Of a DNA stretch of 64,000 nucleotides, positions 38,525-50,242 are shown one piece after another (positions within the stretch are counted from its first letter, which is position 1; every line of letters begins with the position of its first letter). The notes below the pieces were generated by a model. The model did no database searches, was not told where the DNA came from, and saw only the letters and a program-made list of their open reading frames with translations. This stretch comes from Reticulitermes lucifugus (lineage: Eukaryota; Arthropoda; Insecta; Blattodea; Rhinotermitidae), in the NCBI GenBank assembly GCA_026260175.1, contig JAKCWW010001067.1, forward strand, positions 1 to 64,000. Direction: 5' to 3'. Made by a program: the position numbers and the translations under genes.

Positions 38525-38745
38525 TTGAATCCCGATGGGGCGAGATTTTCAGCGCCCGTCCAGACCGGCTCTGGGGCCTACCCAGCCTCCTGAACAATGG
38601 GTACCGGGTCATTCCCGGGAATAAAGCGGCCGGGGCGTGGCGTTGACCACCCATCCCCATCTAGCGCCGAGGTTAAAGAAAAAGTAGCGCTATACCTCTA
38701 CTCCCCGTCTGGGCCTTCATGGCCTGTTCTAGGGTGAAGTTTACC
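38525..38745 (+). mobile_element. Probable LINE 3' UTR fragment
   Basis: A sharply GC-rich island in AT-rich DNA. It holds GGAATAAAGCGGCCGGGGCG, GTTGACCACCCATCCCCATC, TAGCGCCGAGGTT and GGGCCTTCATGGCCTG, a sequence order I associate with the 3' UTR of a common insect LINE family. No coding part is attached. Family assignment is from memory and not secure. Confidence 0.5.
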
Positions 38746-39479
38746 TTTATCTGTAACTGTGTTGAGGGAATGGTAAGGATTTAGAATGTTCACCAGTAAC
38801 TGCTTACGGAACCTTTGTTTCAAAATGGCTTCCATGAAGAGAAAAAATGATTTTGTGTTCTTATTTCCGAAAAAATAGGGTTCGCTTTGCCGCAACTTAT
38901 ATGTTTCCGTGTTTATAATGTCCTGACCTAATACAAATTTAATGCCAATGTCCTTGTCCACCAATGATGTATCTGTTACACCTTATTACCTATTTGAAAA
39001 CACCTGCACCTTTCAGTTCCCCTTTTCAATGGCAATAAATTCTAAGTGTTTACAAATCGGAGTTAAGGATTTATGGCATTAAGAAGTTCTTAAATATACT
39101 TTACGTGATAGTAAGGTAATGTTAATATACTAGAGTTCTTTACTCTACTCTGTTGCTACGTTCGAGGTGAAGTTGGTACGAGTATATGAAATGAAATTAT
39201 TGGTTACAAATGGAAACTGAGATCCTATTTCTTCGCCTTTCAATATATAAATTATTCAGTACTTATGGTGGCCGTATAATAACATCCAATACAGAGGAAA
39301 TCTTGTCTGCCGCTTTTATTTCTGTCTTCATTTACTTTTGAAAAAAGATAGTGGTTTCTCCTTTCTCCTTTCGTTGTAAGTTCCAGATAGTTCTTTATAA
39401 ACTATACATCGTTTTAAGTGTAAGCAGCTTCTACATTTTTAAGAAATTAGGTGTTATATATTCCGTTTAATTCTTAAAT
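38746..39479. other. AT-rich spacer between two LINE 3' UTR fragments
   Basis: No gene recognised. Confidence 0.35.
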
Positions 39480-39645
39480 AAGCCTGGTGGAAAAAGAGGA
39501 AAGGCAATCCCTGTACTGGCCTGGACAGGCCCTGAGGATTCCAGGAGGTTGCGGCTCCCAGATTTCAAAACAATCGGCACAAAAATTTGGTAAGGTTATC
39601 AGCCCTACGCACCGGCCGCCTTTACCCTTAGGAAGTATTCATTTC
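39480..39645 (+). mobile_element. Probable LINE 3' UTR fragment
   Basis: A second GC-rich island: GCCTGGACAGGCCCTGAGGA, CCAGGAGGTTGCGGCTCCC and CAGCCCTACGCACCGGCCGC then CTTTACCC. The last block is typical of insect LINE 3' UTRs. It may belong to the same family as 38525-38745, as the upstream part of that UTR, but from a different insertion since the order is reversed. Confidence 0.5.
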
Positions 39646-41164
39646 TGTTAGAAACTGAGTTGATCCCATGGCCATAGTGCGGCCGGAAGGATTATGTCAA
39701 TGAAAAGTTAAACAGGTCTGGTGCATGTTATTTGAATCTGTATAATACAAAACGGCAATTGAATTCTAACAGAAATGACATGAGAATGAACAGTAAATTA
39801 TAACGTAGCAATAAGTGCTGAAGCTCCTTGACTCAATTTTCCACCCACTTACGAACATTAACGTGGCCGTAACACATTCGTTAATCTGCGCGAATAGTCG
39901 ATCATTATATATTAACAAAGAATATTTCCTACAAAATTAATGGTTGTTAATAAACGAAAGAATTAGAGTCTTAACTTTTAAGAATAAAATTATGTTATAT
40001 TTTGTATAAAATTCGGTTCGTACCTCATATAGAATGCAATGTGCTTCAATTTTATAAAAAAATCGGTAAAAGCTCTACAGGGAAATAAGTGCTGTTTATT
40101 GAGAATATCACACAAAATATTTAAATGCACTGTGTGGACAAAATGCAGAGTTTTTAGTGTAAAGCCTGGTTGTATCTGTAATAACCACAATGCCTTAAAG
40201 AGTTAATTATTTACTTAGATTTCACATTATTTTAGTCACGAAAAACTAAGAAACGTTTGTCGCTTATCAAAAGCGAAACCCTTTTCATCCTTCTTCTTAT
40301 AATTATGAAACAGCCACGCACCTGAAAACTATTAACAATATAAAGTTTCTGCAAAACCACACTGAAACATTTGTTAATGCAGTAAGTATAAGAAGAGAAT
40401 TATTTTCTTCTTATAGGTAAGGAAAATTTTGGCCGGAAAGACGATTTCATACCTGAATTTTGTGGGTAATTTAAAACATATGTGAATATCAAAGAACAAA
40501 CAACACTTATTTGACTTGAAATATGTAATGCGTAGAGTGAAATTGCCACTTCTTGGAGTCATTGAACTTCTGTGGACTGAGAGGAAGCACGAGAAATATC
40601 AGGTCTGTCATTGACCTCGTAGAGCAAAATTCTGAACAAGCAAACATAATCGATGTAACGAGCACCGATAAAAGAATAAATATTTACTTTCTTACATTCC
40701 GAAAGGAGCACTTTTCATATAATTAGCAAGCTTCCAATAAAGAAGCATCAGCACACATCTCTGCTAATGATGGGATGCATTCCATTCCTACTTGCACTGT
40801 CTCCAAGTCAAGAATAAAGAGCAGTCTCTCTTGTATTGCAGAATTCCAACTAAAGTACTGTAGCTTAGCGGCTGACAACAAAGGAAGTATGTTCATTAAA
40901 TAGATCTGTTCATTGCGTTACCCTAATTTATGATTCCCAATAATGCACGCTATTTGCAATGTAATAACACTTCGTTGAATAGTTAATAAATACAAAAACT
41001 AAAATGCATTCAAATTTCAGAATAATTATTATAAGAAAATGAGAGATTAATTTGGATTCACGTTACCGGAGATAGTCCTGAGTGAATTCCGGTTACATAA
41101 TAGCGTGAGTACACACCGTGGCGACTGAAAGGGATGGACGAGCGAGGCAAGCCTCAAGAACCAA
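39646..41164. other. AT-rich DNA with no recognised feature
   Basis: No gene recognised. Confidence 0.4.
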
Positions 41165-41475
41165 CTCCTTGTTGCATTGTCTTTCTTGAGGAGCTTATAG
41201 TTGGTAACTGTAAAGAATTAACCATTTGTTATGAAACATAAAGTTGTATGAATGCTGTTACAAAGACCCTCTATAGAGATTATAAGAAGTCAGTTTGCTA
41301 GAGTCCACTGCAACACAAATCATATTTATTTCTATATCCACTTTAACTTTGTCCCACCTACGACTAGGTATCCTTGTTGATCTCTTTCCTACACGTTTGC
41401 GGTATAAAATTTTGTTTCTCCTATGCGCCTTATATATCCCATCCATCATATTCTCGCTGATTTGTTCATGTCGTT
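41165..41475 (-). mobile_element. Ancient LINE 3' end
   Basis: The minus strand keeps the outline of the family at 1967-2320: CAAGAAAGACAATGCAAC at the 3' UTR end near 41170-41200, and a frame with RRNKILYRKRVGKRSTRIPS then RRWDKVKVDIE, which aligns with the NAYRILVGK..GKRPLGRP.RRWEDNIKMDL consensus. Divergence is high. Confidence 0.5.
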
Positions 41476-42514
41476 AAATTACTTGAAGGGCAGAAGTTAC
41501 AAAATCATCGCTAAAAGATTTCTCCAGTGTGCTCTTTTTTTATAGTTCCCGTTCGGTCGAAATTTCCCCCTCTTCTCAAATTCCTCAATTGATTTTGTCG
41601 AATATGAAATGTGTGATAGTCTACCATGGCCGAACAGAGAGCATTAAAATGTTTGCAAACTTTTTCAAAATGTACACTCCACAAGCTTGTCCTTCCACTT
41701 GCAGGTGTGCACGCTACAGGTATATACCAGAAGGTTCCTACAAAGACGGATCAAAAAAGGCAGGGCTGCCAATGAATGTGAAACATCAGTACATATGAGA
41801 ATTACAAACGACGATTCGATCTCTACGTTGCTCTTGGAAAGAATGACTTCCGCATCTATTAAAGGACTCACCACTCTTATTCTGTAAGCTATCCACTTTA
41901 TCTTACGCAGCTGTTGAAAGGCGCAGTTTTCAAGTACAGTAAAAGCATCCGATGTGTGCACAACCAGGCTTCTCGATTTAGCCAAATATTACTGTCTTTT
42001 CCTTAAAGGAGAATATGAGAAGCAGGTTCCTAAACTGCAGAGTAGTAGTAAGTGCTGATATGTGTCTCGGGTTTTAGAGTTGCTGATGACGCAGTCTATA
42101 ATGTTTGCTCTCGAGACAAAGAAACAACGTAATTACGTAGAGTAGAAATTCGAAATACGACTAATGTACTGTATAAACTAAAAATTTGTTAACACCTCAT
42201 ATTACTAGGAGCAAAGAGTGACACTATCAAATTAACAGTTATGAATGCCGCAGATCTCAAGACGCTCAGATCTATAGCACGTTTATTGCAAGCAGCAACG
42301 AGATATTAGTTCATCAGAGAAATAAATGTCTGTTTACGTTGCTCATCGTAACTAATTATTCGTACCATCTTCATTAATTCTTCAAGTACAAATTCTCACC
42401 TGCATTTGAACGAAATTAAATCGGTATACAGCAGAAAGGACAACAATAAGGGCACAGTCTCTGACGTGTATCCATTAAATAGCAGACCAAACGCAGATTT
42501 GTTCTTCACAAGAG
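41476..42514. other. Unassigned AT-rich DNA
   Basis: A 106-codon minus-strand frame (41985-41665) begins KSRSLVVHTSDAFTVLENCA and may be transposon-derived, since LINE pieces lie on both sides, but I cannot match it to a family. Confidence 0.3.
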
Positions 42515-42560
42515 AATAGTCGCTCAGCTAGTCAAGAAAATCAAAACGTAATGCAAATTT
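42515..42560 (-). mobile_element. Tiny LINE 3' UTR remnant
   Basis: CTCAGCTAGTCAAGAAAATC matches the 3' UTR of the LINE at 1967-2320 (there GTCAGCTAGTCAAGAAATTC). Only about 45 bp is recognisable. Confidence 0.4.
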
Positions 42561-42819
42561 AAAATGCCAATTGGTAAATTTGATTCAGCAAGTATATTTA
42601 CAGTACACAAATTTTACAACAGATCTGACTGTACGATTTAAACATGTTAAGAGGCTTCTACACATTTGTACTTTTCAATAATATCATGGCCGTCTAATAA
42701 TAGTGAGTCAGCAGTACTTCTCATAAATATATGTTACGTTTGCATACACTTTGACGATTTTTCGGTATATTTTAACAGGAGACATTCAAATTGAAAATTT
42801 AGGGTATCAAATAATAGTG

Positions 42820-43075
42820 ATCATCATCATCATTATCGGCAATACAACACATAAAGAATCTTGACCTCCTTCAGAAGTTTCCTCCACTCCTCTCGATTCA
42901 TGGCTGCTGCCTACCAGCTCCATATTCCCAGCATCCTTGCATTGTTTCCCACTTCAGAAAATGACATGAGTCAATTAGTAGTTATGTTTCCCTCACTGAA
43001 GTACTTGCTTCTTCAAATCGTGGCCTTTTCGGAAGTTCTTTCTACTATATTAATTATCTTCTTTTTTCCTTGAGA
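42820..43075 (-). mobile_element. LINE 3' end with trinucleotide tail
   Basis: The minus strand reads MNREEWRKLLKEVKILYVLY then CR and a stop at about 42903-42835, which is the conserved C-terminus of an abundant insect non-LTR retrotransposon (NREEWRKLL.E.KIL.GLY.R). It is followed by a (GAT)n tail of about 16 bp (42820-42836). Upstream sequence up to about 43075 is compatible with the same element but degraded. This is a fourth LINE tail type, and its simple-repeat 3' tail is typical of such elements. Confidence 0.8.
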
Positions 43076-44184
43076 ACTGAAAATGTTTTTCACTTTTCCT
43101 TCTTTTTACGAACAGAATTATAGTCTGAGTTTCACTCCTCTTTCCGTCATGATCTAAATCTCTATAGCCATCTGTCATCTACGTCATTACAGCATGTTCC
43201 TGGAGTATGATATACAAGACATTCCATTCAGTAGGTGGGCTCTAAACTGCATAAATTTACAAAGTACATAGAACTTTGTTCTTGTGACTTGTAAACTTTG
43301 CAGTGTCATTCTTAGTTCCCTCTGAGAGGAATGTACAACCCCCTAAAGCAGAAGGAGGCATAGTCAGAAGGATAGACTAATCAGCCTTGTTTTCTCTTGT
43401 TACTTGCTCGGTAAGGTCTGTGGCACATATCACTATAAAATTATTTCCTAATCGTTCTTTACATCTAGATCCATAAGAGCTATAGATCTGTTCTGTAAGA
43501 ACTGATCGATGAAATTAGGTTCTATTTTGCATTTAAAAATAATAACTTCGTTATAAAAGTAAAAAGTGTTCAAATCGAATAATTATGGGAATGATAAAAT
43601 ACGTTGTTGCCATCCCCAAAACTCGAATATCTAACGGTATTAACACATGCACTGACATACTCTTACATTGTTATTATACATAATAAAAGGCGCTGGTGCA
43701 GCTTTATCTCCGAAAACTTCGGTTCTCCCTGCTAATAACGTTCCACAAGCCATCTACAGTCATTCATTTATCTATCACCGAAGCTACGTAATCTAAGCAA
43801 ATAACAGCGTTCTTATGTAACACAAATAAAACACTTGTTTCACCTTCCTCACAAACGTAAACACTGTAAATGACTAAGCTGCTTTTTACTTAGAGCATAC
43901 GATTTTACACTTCATCAAAGGTAGTTTTAAATTTCCATAAACACTTTGTTTTATGATTTTATACTATACATAAAAGTTCAGGAAATCAAAATTTAAACTC
44001 CCACCTGATATGTGAAAGACTCCATGCATCATGTAAGGCATATTAGAGATAACACAGAAAATGACAAAAAAAATCACGACCCACGACACAGCCTGTGGGA
44101 GAATTTGGTAATAAGCAACTTGAACACTTTACACGCCTTTTTATGAAATAATACTTTCACCCCATGCATAAAGAGAGAGATGGG
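43076..44184. other. AT-rich DNA with no recognised feature
   Basis: No gene recognised. Confidence 0.4.
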
Positions 44185-44258
44185 ACAGAATCAATCATAT
44201 ATACCAAAAAATGCACATAATATATTTACAAACTGTACATATGCTTCAAAACCTCCTA

Positions 44259-44290
44259 CATGTCTCGGCACCAAGGCGCTATCCTCATGC
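44259..44290 (-). ncRNA. Degenerate hammerhead motif, left arm
   Basis: The minus strand reads CAUGAGGA for CUGAGGA (one base changed), a perfect 5-bp stem II GCGCC/GGUGC with a UU loop, GAGAC for GAAAC, then AUGUAGG. Two core changes make it unlikely to cleave. Confidence 0.6.
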
Positions 44291-44371
44291 AATCTCAAAT
44301 AAAATGTAGCACAAGCACCAGTACACCATTCTCGGAAATACAGTTGATATATATGGGTTAATGGTATATAA

Positions 44372-44590
44372 CATTGTGAACCACTTGTGTCTTGGACTTT
44401 GTCCATCGTCTTTAATGTGAATAAAATATAAAATATAAATTGTCTTCAGGCTGAAGACGGAAGAAGAGCCATCTTCAAAAACGTAGTGAATTTTAGATTT
44501 TTATATATTTTTATATTTTACATTTTATATTTTATTCACATTAAAGACGATGAACAAAGTCCAAGAAACAAGTGGTTCGGAAATACAATG
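44372..44590. repeat. Inner near-perfect inverted repeat
   Basis: CTTGGACTTTGTCCATCGTC then TTTAATGTGAATAAAATATA on the left (from about 44390) is matched on the right, in reverse complement, up to 44590, with two differences in about 55 bases. The loop (44438-44522) has its own smaller hairpin and a GAAGACGG/CATCTTC remnant that may be a decayed ribozyme. Confidence 0.85.
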
Positions 44591-44919
44591 TCCAACATTA
44601 AGATAATTAAGATTATACAATTATAGAACATAAAATGACACACAACGACACGCGCAACTGGGTCTAGATCCTCTTGGATCGCAAAGGATGGACTCAGATG
44701 TTCGTATGTATACACTGAACATAATGTAAACAGATATTGGAATTTGGGCTGGATTTTATCAGATTTATGATAACCATAATATCAATAAGGCTGTAATTTT
44801 ATAGTTACCAATTTATCATTTAATATTTCATAATTTTAACATTTGAAATATCTTAATACTTGGCATTATGTTTCTAGACTGATGTATTTGTGCTTGTGTT
44901 TCTTAGTATTTGAGATTCA

Positions 44920-44951
44920 CAGAGGATAGGACCTCGGTGCCGAAACATGTG
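44920..44951 (+). ncRNA. Degenerate hammerhead motif, right arm
   Basis: CAGAGGA for CUGAGGA, a stem II GGACC/GGUGCC with one bulged G, then an intact GAAAC and AUGUGU. One core base is changed. It is the partner of 44259-44290. Confidence 0.62.
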
Positions 44952-44963
44952 TCTCTAAAGTTT

Positions 44964-45233
44964 ATGTAGAGTTCGTGTCGATCCCAGTGGACGTGCGGTC
45001 TAAGGCGTGGGTCTGCGGTCGCTAGCTTACTGGGATTATTTGTTCGAATCCCGACGAAGTATGGATGTCTGTCTGTTGTGAGTGTTATATGTTGTCAGGT
45101 AGAGGTCTCTGCGACGGGCTGGTTACACGTTCAAAGTCCTACCGAATGTGATGTGTCTGAGTGTGATGGTGAAGCCTCGATAATGAGGAGGCCCTGGCCC
45201 ACTAGAGGCTGTTGCCCCATGGGGGAAAATGTA
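44964..45233 (+). mobile_element. Full-length SINE nested in the Penelope-like arm
   Basis: The head has GATCCCAGTGGACGTGCGG, TCTAAGGCG (A box) and TGTTCGAATCCC (B box); the body has GTCAGGTAGAGGTCTCTGCG and ATGAGGAGGCCCTGGCCCAC. It interrupts the right arm between GTTTATGTA and ATGTACAGTTTG; in the uninterrupted left arm the equivalent run is continuous. A 5-bp repeat ATGTA (44964-44968, 45229-45233) is a plausible target-site duplication. The insertion must postdate the inverted repeat. Confidence 0.92.
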
Positions 45234-45290
45234 CAGTTTGTAAACCCATTAAGTGCGTGTGCTGGTATATATGATTTATTGCAGGAATAA

Positions 45291-46339
45291 TGCACGGAAT
45301 GAATAATATTTAAGGTGGGACAGAAACTGATCTGATGAGACCTACGCACTCACCTGCAATCAGAAGGCTTGATTAAATTACATGTGCTTCTACGTCGTTT
45401 ACTAAGTACTCTATTTTGTAAAATTGGTGTCCTGCAATGTGAAAACTTAAAGTTAAATAAGTCCACTAATCTTAGAAACAAAAATATGTGATTAAATAGA
45501 TATGTTACAAAATAAAAAAAGTTAGGAAAGAAACACAAATAAGGTTATAATGAACTAAAAGGAAGAAAGAGAGGAAATGTTTAGGAAAGGTTGTCCTAAT
45601 TTATGCTTTAGTGTAGAAAAGAAAATTTCCTGATAATCAGATAAAGAAATTTGAAACGAGTGGGTAATATTCGTACTGTTTATTTCGACTTTCCCAAAAA
45701 ATTATTGTCAGACAACTCAAATTACTAGTTTTTATTTCATTCTTCCGTATGTGGAGAAAATTTCTGACTTTTCGCATTATTTTCCACTGACCTTCCGATA
45801 ACAAATGGCATTGCCATTAACAAACATGGCACAGGTCAAAGCAGTAAACAATGGAGTTTGATTCGTGACAATTTTTTTCAGACACCCTCTACTCGTCGTT
45901 CTACAAAAAGGAGAGAACTTCCTTCTTCACCAAGGACAACAGCATGGAAACCACCGGAACGAACTTAGTGGGTTTTGTGGTCATTTGACCACACCGCACA
46001 GAGACAGAATTCCTCCAGTCTCTCGTAGTGTTCTTGCCTCTAATTGTGTATACTTTTTCCTCAATACTTCAAAGTAGTGGTGAAGTATATACCGAATGTG
46101 AGCAACGTTTAGTGGACCGTGTGGTTTTGATTTGGTCCTTTTTTAAATATTTTGACAAACAGTCAAATCTTTGCATACCTGCCATTAAAAGTCTTCCCAT
46201 ACACTTTAGATGCTGCAAATTTAGTTACACGCACTTTGTCCATTGCCCACAGATGTGCAGAGAGTTGACCAACATAGAAGTGCAGTAATATAAAAAATAC
46301 ACTGTAATTACTTTTGACTCGCTCAAGCAGGTGATGAAC
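45291..46339. other. AT-rich DNA with no recognised feature
   Basis: No gene recognised; several short overlapping frames without domains. Confidence 0.35.
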
Positions 46340-46414
46340 AAGTGGCTGGTTATAGAAATTGTGTGCGCAGAAGAGAAGATGCCTTACTGAGAGGGGCAGC
46401 TGGTTTATTACTAC

Positions 46415-46586
46415 TATTATTATTAGTATATTATTATTATTATGCATCTTGTCACAGTCCTTTTTTCCAGTTACCAACAGTGATCCCTACTTCTCAGGCT
46501 TCACGTTTGAGACTGCCATCATTTCTGCATTGTATGTCATGTTCCAAGTTTAATGATAATAATAATAATAATAATAATAATAATAT
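46415..46586. repeat. Unassigned block between two (TTA)n/(TAA)n arrays
   Basis: (TTA)n at about 46417-46443 and (TAA)n at 46553-46584 bracket some 110 bp of mixed sequence (GTCACAGTCC...CATGTTCCAAG). The layout suggests a small retroposed fragment with a simple-repeat tail, but the family is not recognised. Confidence 0.5.
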
Positions 46587-46649
46587 GTTACTGTTAGACC
46601 GAAAGACTAAAAAAAAACAAAACTGCGCCTGTTTAACATCACATCAAAA

Positions 46650-47035
46650 CAGCAACCAGCTACGGTTTCAAAGTTTGGATTGTAAATAAAAGGCATAATA
46701 AAAAATTACAAGCAATACAGACGAGATTTCTACGAACACTTTTAGCTTTAACCACGCTTGACAAACAAAGGAACATAAGCATCTGTGAGCAATTAAAATA
46801 CCTGATATACTTGAACACAACATCCAATAAACACAAAAAATGGAGGAAACTTGGCAAGAACGGGAGCATATGATCTCTCACTGCTTGCTTTCCACGACAA
46901 TCTTAAAAGGACGCCGTTATCTGGGGAGAACAAAACTACGATGAAAAGACCAGGAGCATCTTAAAGATGAACAAGATCAGATCTTAGTGGACCTAAACCT
47001 TAAATGGTTTACGATGATGCAGCTGATGATGTTAA
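46650..47035 (+). mobile_element. LINE relic of a fifth family (C-terminal tail)
   Basis: The plus strand reads VWIVNKRHNKKLQAIQTRFL then RTLLALTTLDKQRNISICEQ (about 46674-46794), matching the tail INKRH..RLQA..MRFLR...G.TR.D..RN..I of insect non-LTR retrotransposons. After frame changes it continues GRRYLGRTKLR near 46911-46943 and ends next to a GATGATG-rich tract. The first part is open over about 65 codons; the rest holds several stops and shifts. Confidence 0.75.
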
Positions 47036-47135
47036 TGGTAGTAATGATCTTGGTGGCGGTCATGGTGGTGGTCTTGGTGGTTCTGGTGGTGGTGGTGGTA
47101 GTGGTAGTGGTAGTGGTAGTGGTGGTGATGATGAT
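47005..47135. repeat. (ATG)n/(GGT)n trinucleotide microsatellite at the LINE 3' end
   Basis: Begins as ATGATGCAGCTGATGATG and shades into (GGT)n and (AGTGGT)n up to about 47135. It starts where the LINE tail stops, so it probably grew from the element's simple-repeat tail. The long Val-rich and Thr-rich frames here are repeat artefacts. Confidence 0.85.
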
Positions 47136-47229
47136 GATGGTAATGACTGTTAGGCCAACATTACCATCATTACCACTATCAACATAACTGCTTACATTCT
47201 TCATATAACTAGCTATAGGGATTAGAGTC

Positions 47230-47700
47230 TGTCTTGAGGCGGTAATATATCGTCAGGTTGTCAAGAATTTCCAAGCTTTTTATAGACTCTGAAGGATCGA
47301 TATCGTGTTCACAAGAGTACGCCATTTATTCCTAATCTGATCCAGACGAACTAACTCATGCCCACGTCATATACCTTAACATTTATCCTAATGCTAACTT
47401 GCCATCTCAACCTAGCTTTTCCAAGTGGCCTATTTCCTTCACTTCAACCAATTAAAACCGTGTAAGCATTTCTCTTCTCCCCACACGTGCCTCATGTCTC
47501 ACCTATCTCATCCCCTTTGATTTAGTCAGTCTAATAAAATTTTGCGTGTAGTACAAATCATGAAGCGCCTGATTCTGAATTTTTCTGCATTTTCCCCTAC
47601 TTAAATCCCTTTCGTTCCAAATAAGTTTCTCAGTACCCTGTTTTCGAAAACAATCTCTATCTTCGTCTCTTAATATGAGGGAGAAATTTCCACGGCCATG
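47230..47700 (-). mobile_element. Decayed LINE 3' end
   Basis: The minus strand has RNKWRTLVNT near 47325-47295 and VGREEKCLHGFNWLK near 47500-47455, and the block CCACTTGGAAAAGCTAGG. These match RD.WRALVN, GE.RNAYRVLVG and PLGRPRRRW of the family at 1967-2320. Frames are broken many times. The 5' limit is uncertain. Confidence 0.6.
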
Positions 47701-49975
47701 TAAAATTAGCGACAGAATTATAGTTACTCTAAGTGGGTTCTTTGTGTTGGCATTGAAGCTACATATTTTACATAATTAAAAACTATATATGGTTTACTGA
47801 AAACCGTATAATTGTTTGTAATAAAGGAAGCAAGTTATTTTTTGTGCTGCGGTGTGCACTGTAATGAATTGCTTTTAGGTGTGTTGGACCAGTTCATTTG
47901 TTGAAAGAATGACGAGTGTAATATTTTTACTTCATACATTTTCCACAGTCTTTTTATTTCAAACTTTAAATTGTTTTTTTTAGATATTACATATTTGAAG
48001 ACACAAAATTATGCCACAAATTTATGAAGCGTCTGCTGTAAAGTGAAGAAAAGAATTCGTTGAAATTCCAGAGTTAAATATTGTTTTACACGTATCCTTA
48101 CTTGAAGAATGGGAAACACAAAATAAACTTCAATTAGCATAACCCTTGCGAAAGTAACCTTATAAATTCATAAGCCAACCAAAGAGTAACTGTCTGTACA
48201 CTAGAGTGTTCGGTAGTTCATGGAAGCAATGACCAAATCTGAAATCAGACAAACGACCCGTAGTGCTCTAGACCTATTTTGATATTGATAAGTCTGAGAA
48301 ATAAATTTCTGTGCACAAGTTCCACCTCGTAACGGTAGACAAATTCAACATTACTAAACGCCATTATGCGTATCGTGGGAAGTCTAAGTAAGAGTATGCC
48401 AAGTAAACTTCAAGAACTAGATTTTTCACTTACACATTTATCTTCTTAGTGTCGACCAGTAACTAACACTTCCCAAGTCAATGAAGTTCAAACCGAAATG
48501 TGTACGTTTCAAAATACTCAGATTCAAATAGAAGTAAATTGAATTCATCAATTGGTAAATAAGTAATTTTACCTTTATTACTATGACGTGAATTTTATAA
48601 GAAAGGTTAAGATTATAATAAATCTTAGTTTTATATTCCTTTTTAAATCCACTACCCTCCAATGTTCAAGGACTTCGTAGAAAACACTATCCACAATTTT
48701 TTGAAATTGACATTGATAAATTTCAGGAGTTCGAAATCCAGTGCCTAGAAATTTATATTTGTAGCCATATTTCCTAAAAAATTAAGTAATTGACAAACTA
48801 TGTTTCCCTGAAAATTTATAATTTTATTTCTAAGATGATATTAAAAAGAATAAGACATAGATTAAAACTTCTGGGATATTTCGCCATTTCAAAATGTTAG
48901 TACTTACTGAAGATTTGGAGAAGAATATCGATCCCACTTCCAGGGTCAAGCAGTCCAGTTACTCTTCCTGAATCCCTTGACACTGAAGGTGGAGGCAGTA
49001 AGGACCTCCGAAATGTTGGTAACACTTTATCAGTCGACACAGCGTAACATTACAAACAAGCTTTAGTCTTCATAAAAACCGTTGTAAGCACTTCAAATCT
49101 CGAAACAGATATGTTCAAACGTTTCTTGGAAATGTACAATTTAAAATTCTCATGTGCGCATAGCTTCAATGGCAAAGCAAATGTTTGCACCATACATCTA
49201 TTAATGAAATTTGGTTGGAAATGTCTCACGTATTGAAGAATTGAGTAATGTTGTACAAGTATCAGCATCTCAGAAGCCGATTTAGGGGCTTGGAAATAGG
49301 TAGATATATGATTTTAAAATTAAACTTGAAGGAATGCAGCTTGAGAATACATAATGGATGCTTCTGGTCTAGGATAAGAATCAGTGACCGGCTCTCATGA
49401 CGCCATAGTGAACCTTTGAGTCCTATTGCAACAGAAAATCACGTAACTAAATACGTGGGTATGCGATTGTCAAAAAGGGAGCTTTTTCCATGGATTTAGA
49501 CAACGTATGCTGACTCTGGCTCGAAATCAGGTATCGAATTAAAGACTGATATAAATCACCAAATATAAGAAAAGCTTCCCATATCTATTGTTACGATTTA
49601 CTGTCGTTATGTCTCGTAAGTTCTACTGGAAAGTTTGTCCAGATGATGGCTGCTTGATGTTCCTTAGCCCACTTTCATTCTATAAAAGTTTTGTCTTACA
49701 AGATTTTGTGTACGTGTGTATATATGTGTGTGCGTTTGTTTGTTTTTCCTCTCCTGCTCGAACTACTTTAACGATTTCCACAAAATATGGTATGAGTGTT
49801 ATGCTAATGGAGGACATATCCGCTTATGCAAATAGAGTTGAGGTTATTTTTTAAGAATATAAAGAAAAACCATGGCGGTCATGCGGAATTTCCTCTTTAA
49901 TTCAGGTTCGTTGGCGATAAGAAATAAAGTGTTTTAGCCAAGCATATTAAATTTAGTATCAATGTGTACCGTAAG
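47701..49975. other. AT-rich DNA; one possible dispersed-repeat piece
   Basis: No gene recognised. The piece 49690-49850 (T/G-rich tract followed by CCACAAAATATGGTATGAG) resembles a type of dispersed insect repeat, but I cannot name the family. Confidence 0.3.
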
Positions 49976-50069
49976 TATTTTAAGGTGAGATATCCCCGTT
50001 ATGTTATCAATTTAAAGATGTATCTATTTTCCCAGTAGTCATACACAACAAACAATACAAGATGAAATT

Positions 50070-50115
50070 GGCTACATGATTCGGCTTGAGTAAGGCATCT
50101 TGAGGCCTATAACTA
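50070..50115 (-). ncRNA. Decayed hammerhead motif, left arm
   Basis: The minus strand has CUCAAGA for CUGAUGA, then UGCCUUACUCAAGCC and GAAUC for GAAAC, followed by AUGUAGCC. Core positions are changed in both boxes. Confidence 0.6.
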
Positions 50116-50198
50116 GAACATTAAAAGAAAAATCACAACAGCTTACAATTTTAAATAAGGCTATTTCAGTTTTAATTTGTCTTTTTAATTTTCTATTT

Positions 50199-50242
50199 AT
50201 AGACCTGATGATGGCTTATTCAAGCCGAAACATGTAGCCTAT
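50199..50242 (+). ncRNA. Hammerhead ribozyme motif with intact core, right arm
   Basis: AUAGAC (50199-50204) pairs with GCCUAU (50237-50242) in five of six positions as stem I. CUGAUGA is at 50205-50211, stem II GGCUU/AAGCC at 50213-50226, GAAAC at 50227-50231 and GUA at 50234-50236. All invariant positions are present. The expected cut is after the A of GUA. Stem III is minimal. Confidence 0.8.

Larger units (their letters stand above)
44185..45290. mobile_element. Penelope-like relic: nested inverted repeats with hammerhead motif in each arm
   Basis: The reverse complement of 44185-44330 matches 44881-44968 and continues at 45229-45290: shared blocks include TTGTGCTTGTG, TTTGAGATT, GGTGCCGA and TGTACAGTTTGTAAA, GGTATATATGATT. 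Each arm carries a hammerhead motif (44259-44290 minus, 44920-44951 plus). The right arm is split by a SINE at 44969-45228. Inside lies a second inverted repeat, 44372-44437 with 44523-44590, nearly identical over about 55 bases (two mismatches). Inverted terminal repeats with hammerheads are known for Penelope-like elements. No reverse transcriptase or GIY-YIG frame remains. Confidence 0.78.

Noticed and set aside
42078-42120. CTGATGACGCAG as a hammerhead core
   Set aside because: No stem II and no GAAA box in the right place; chance match.
46977-47204. Val-rich and Thr-rich frames on the two strands
   Set aside because: Both are translations of the trinucleotide microsatellite.
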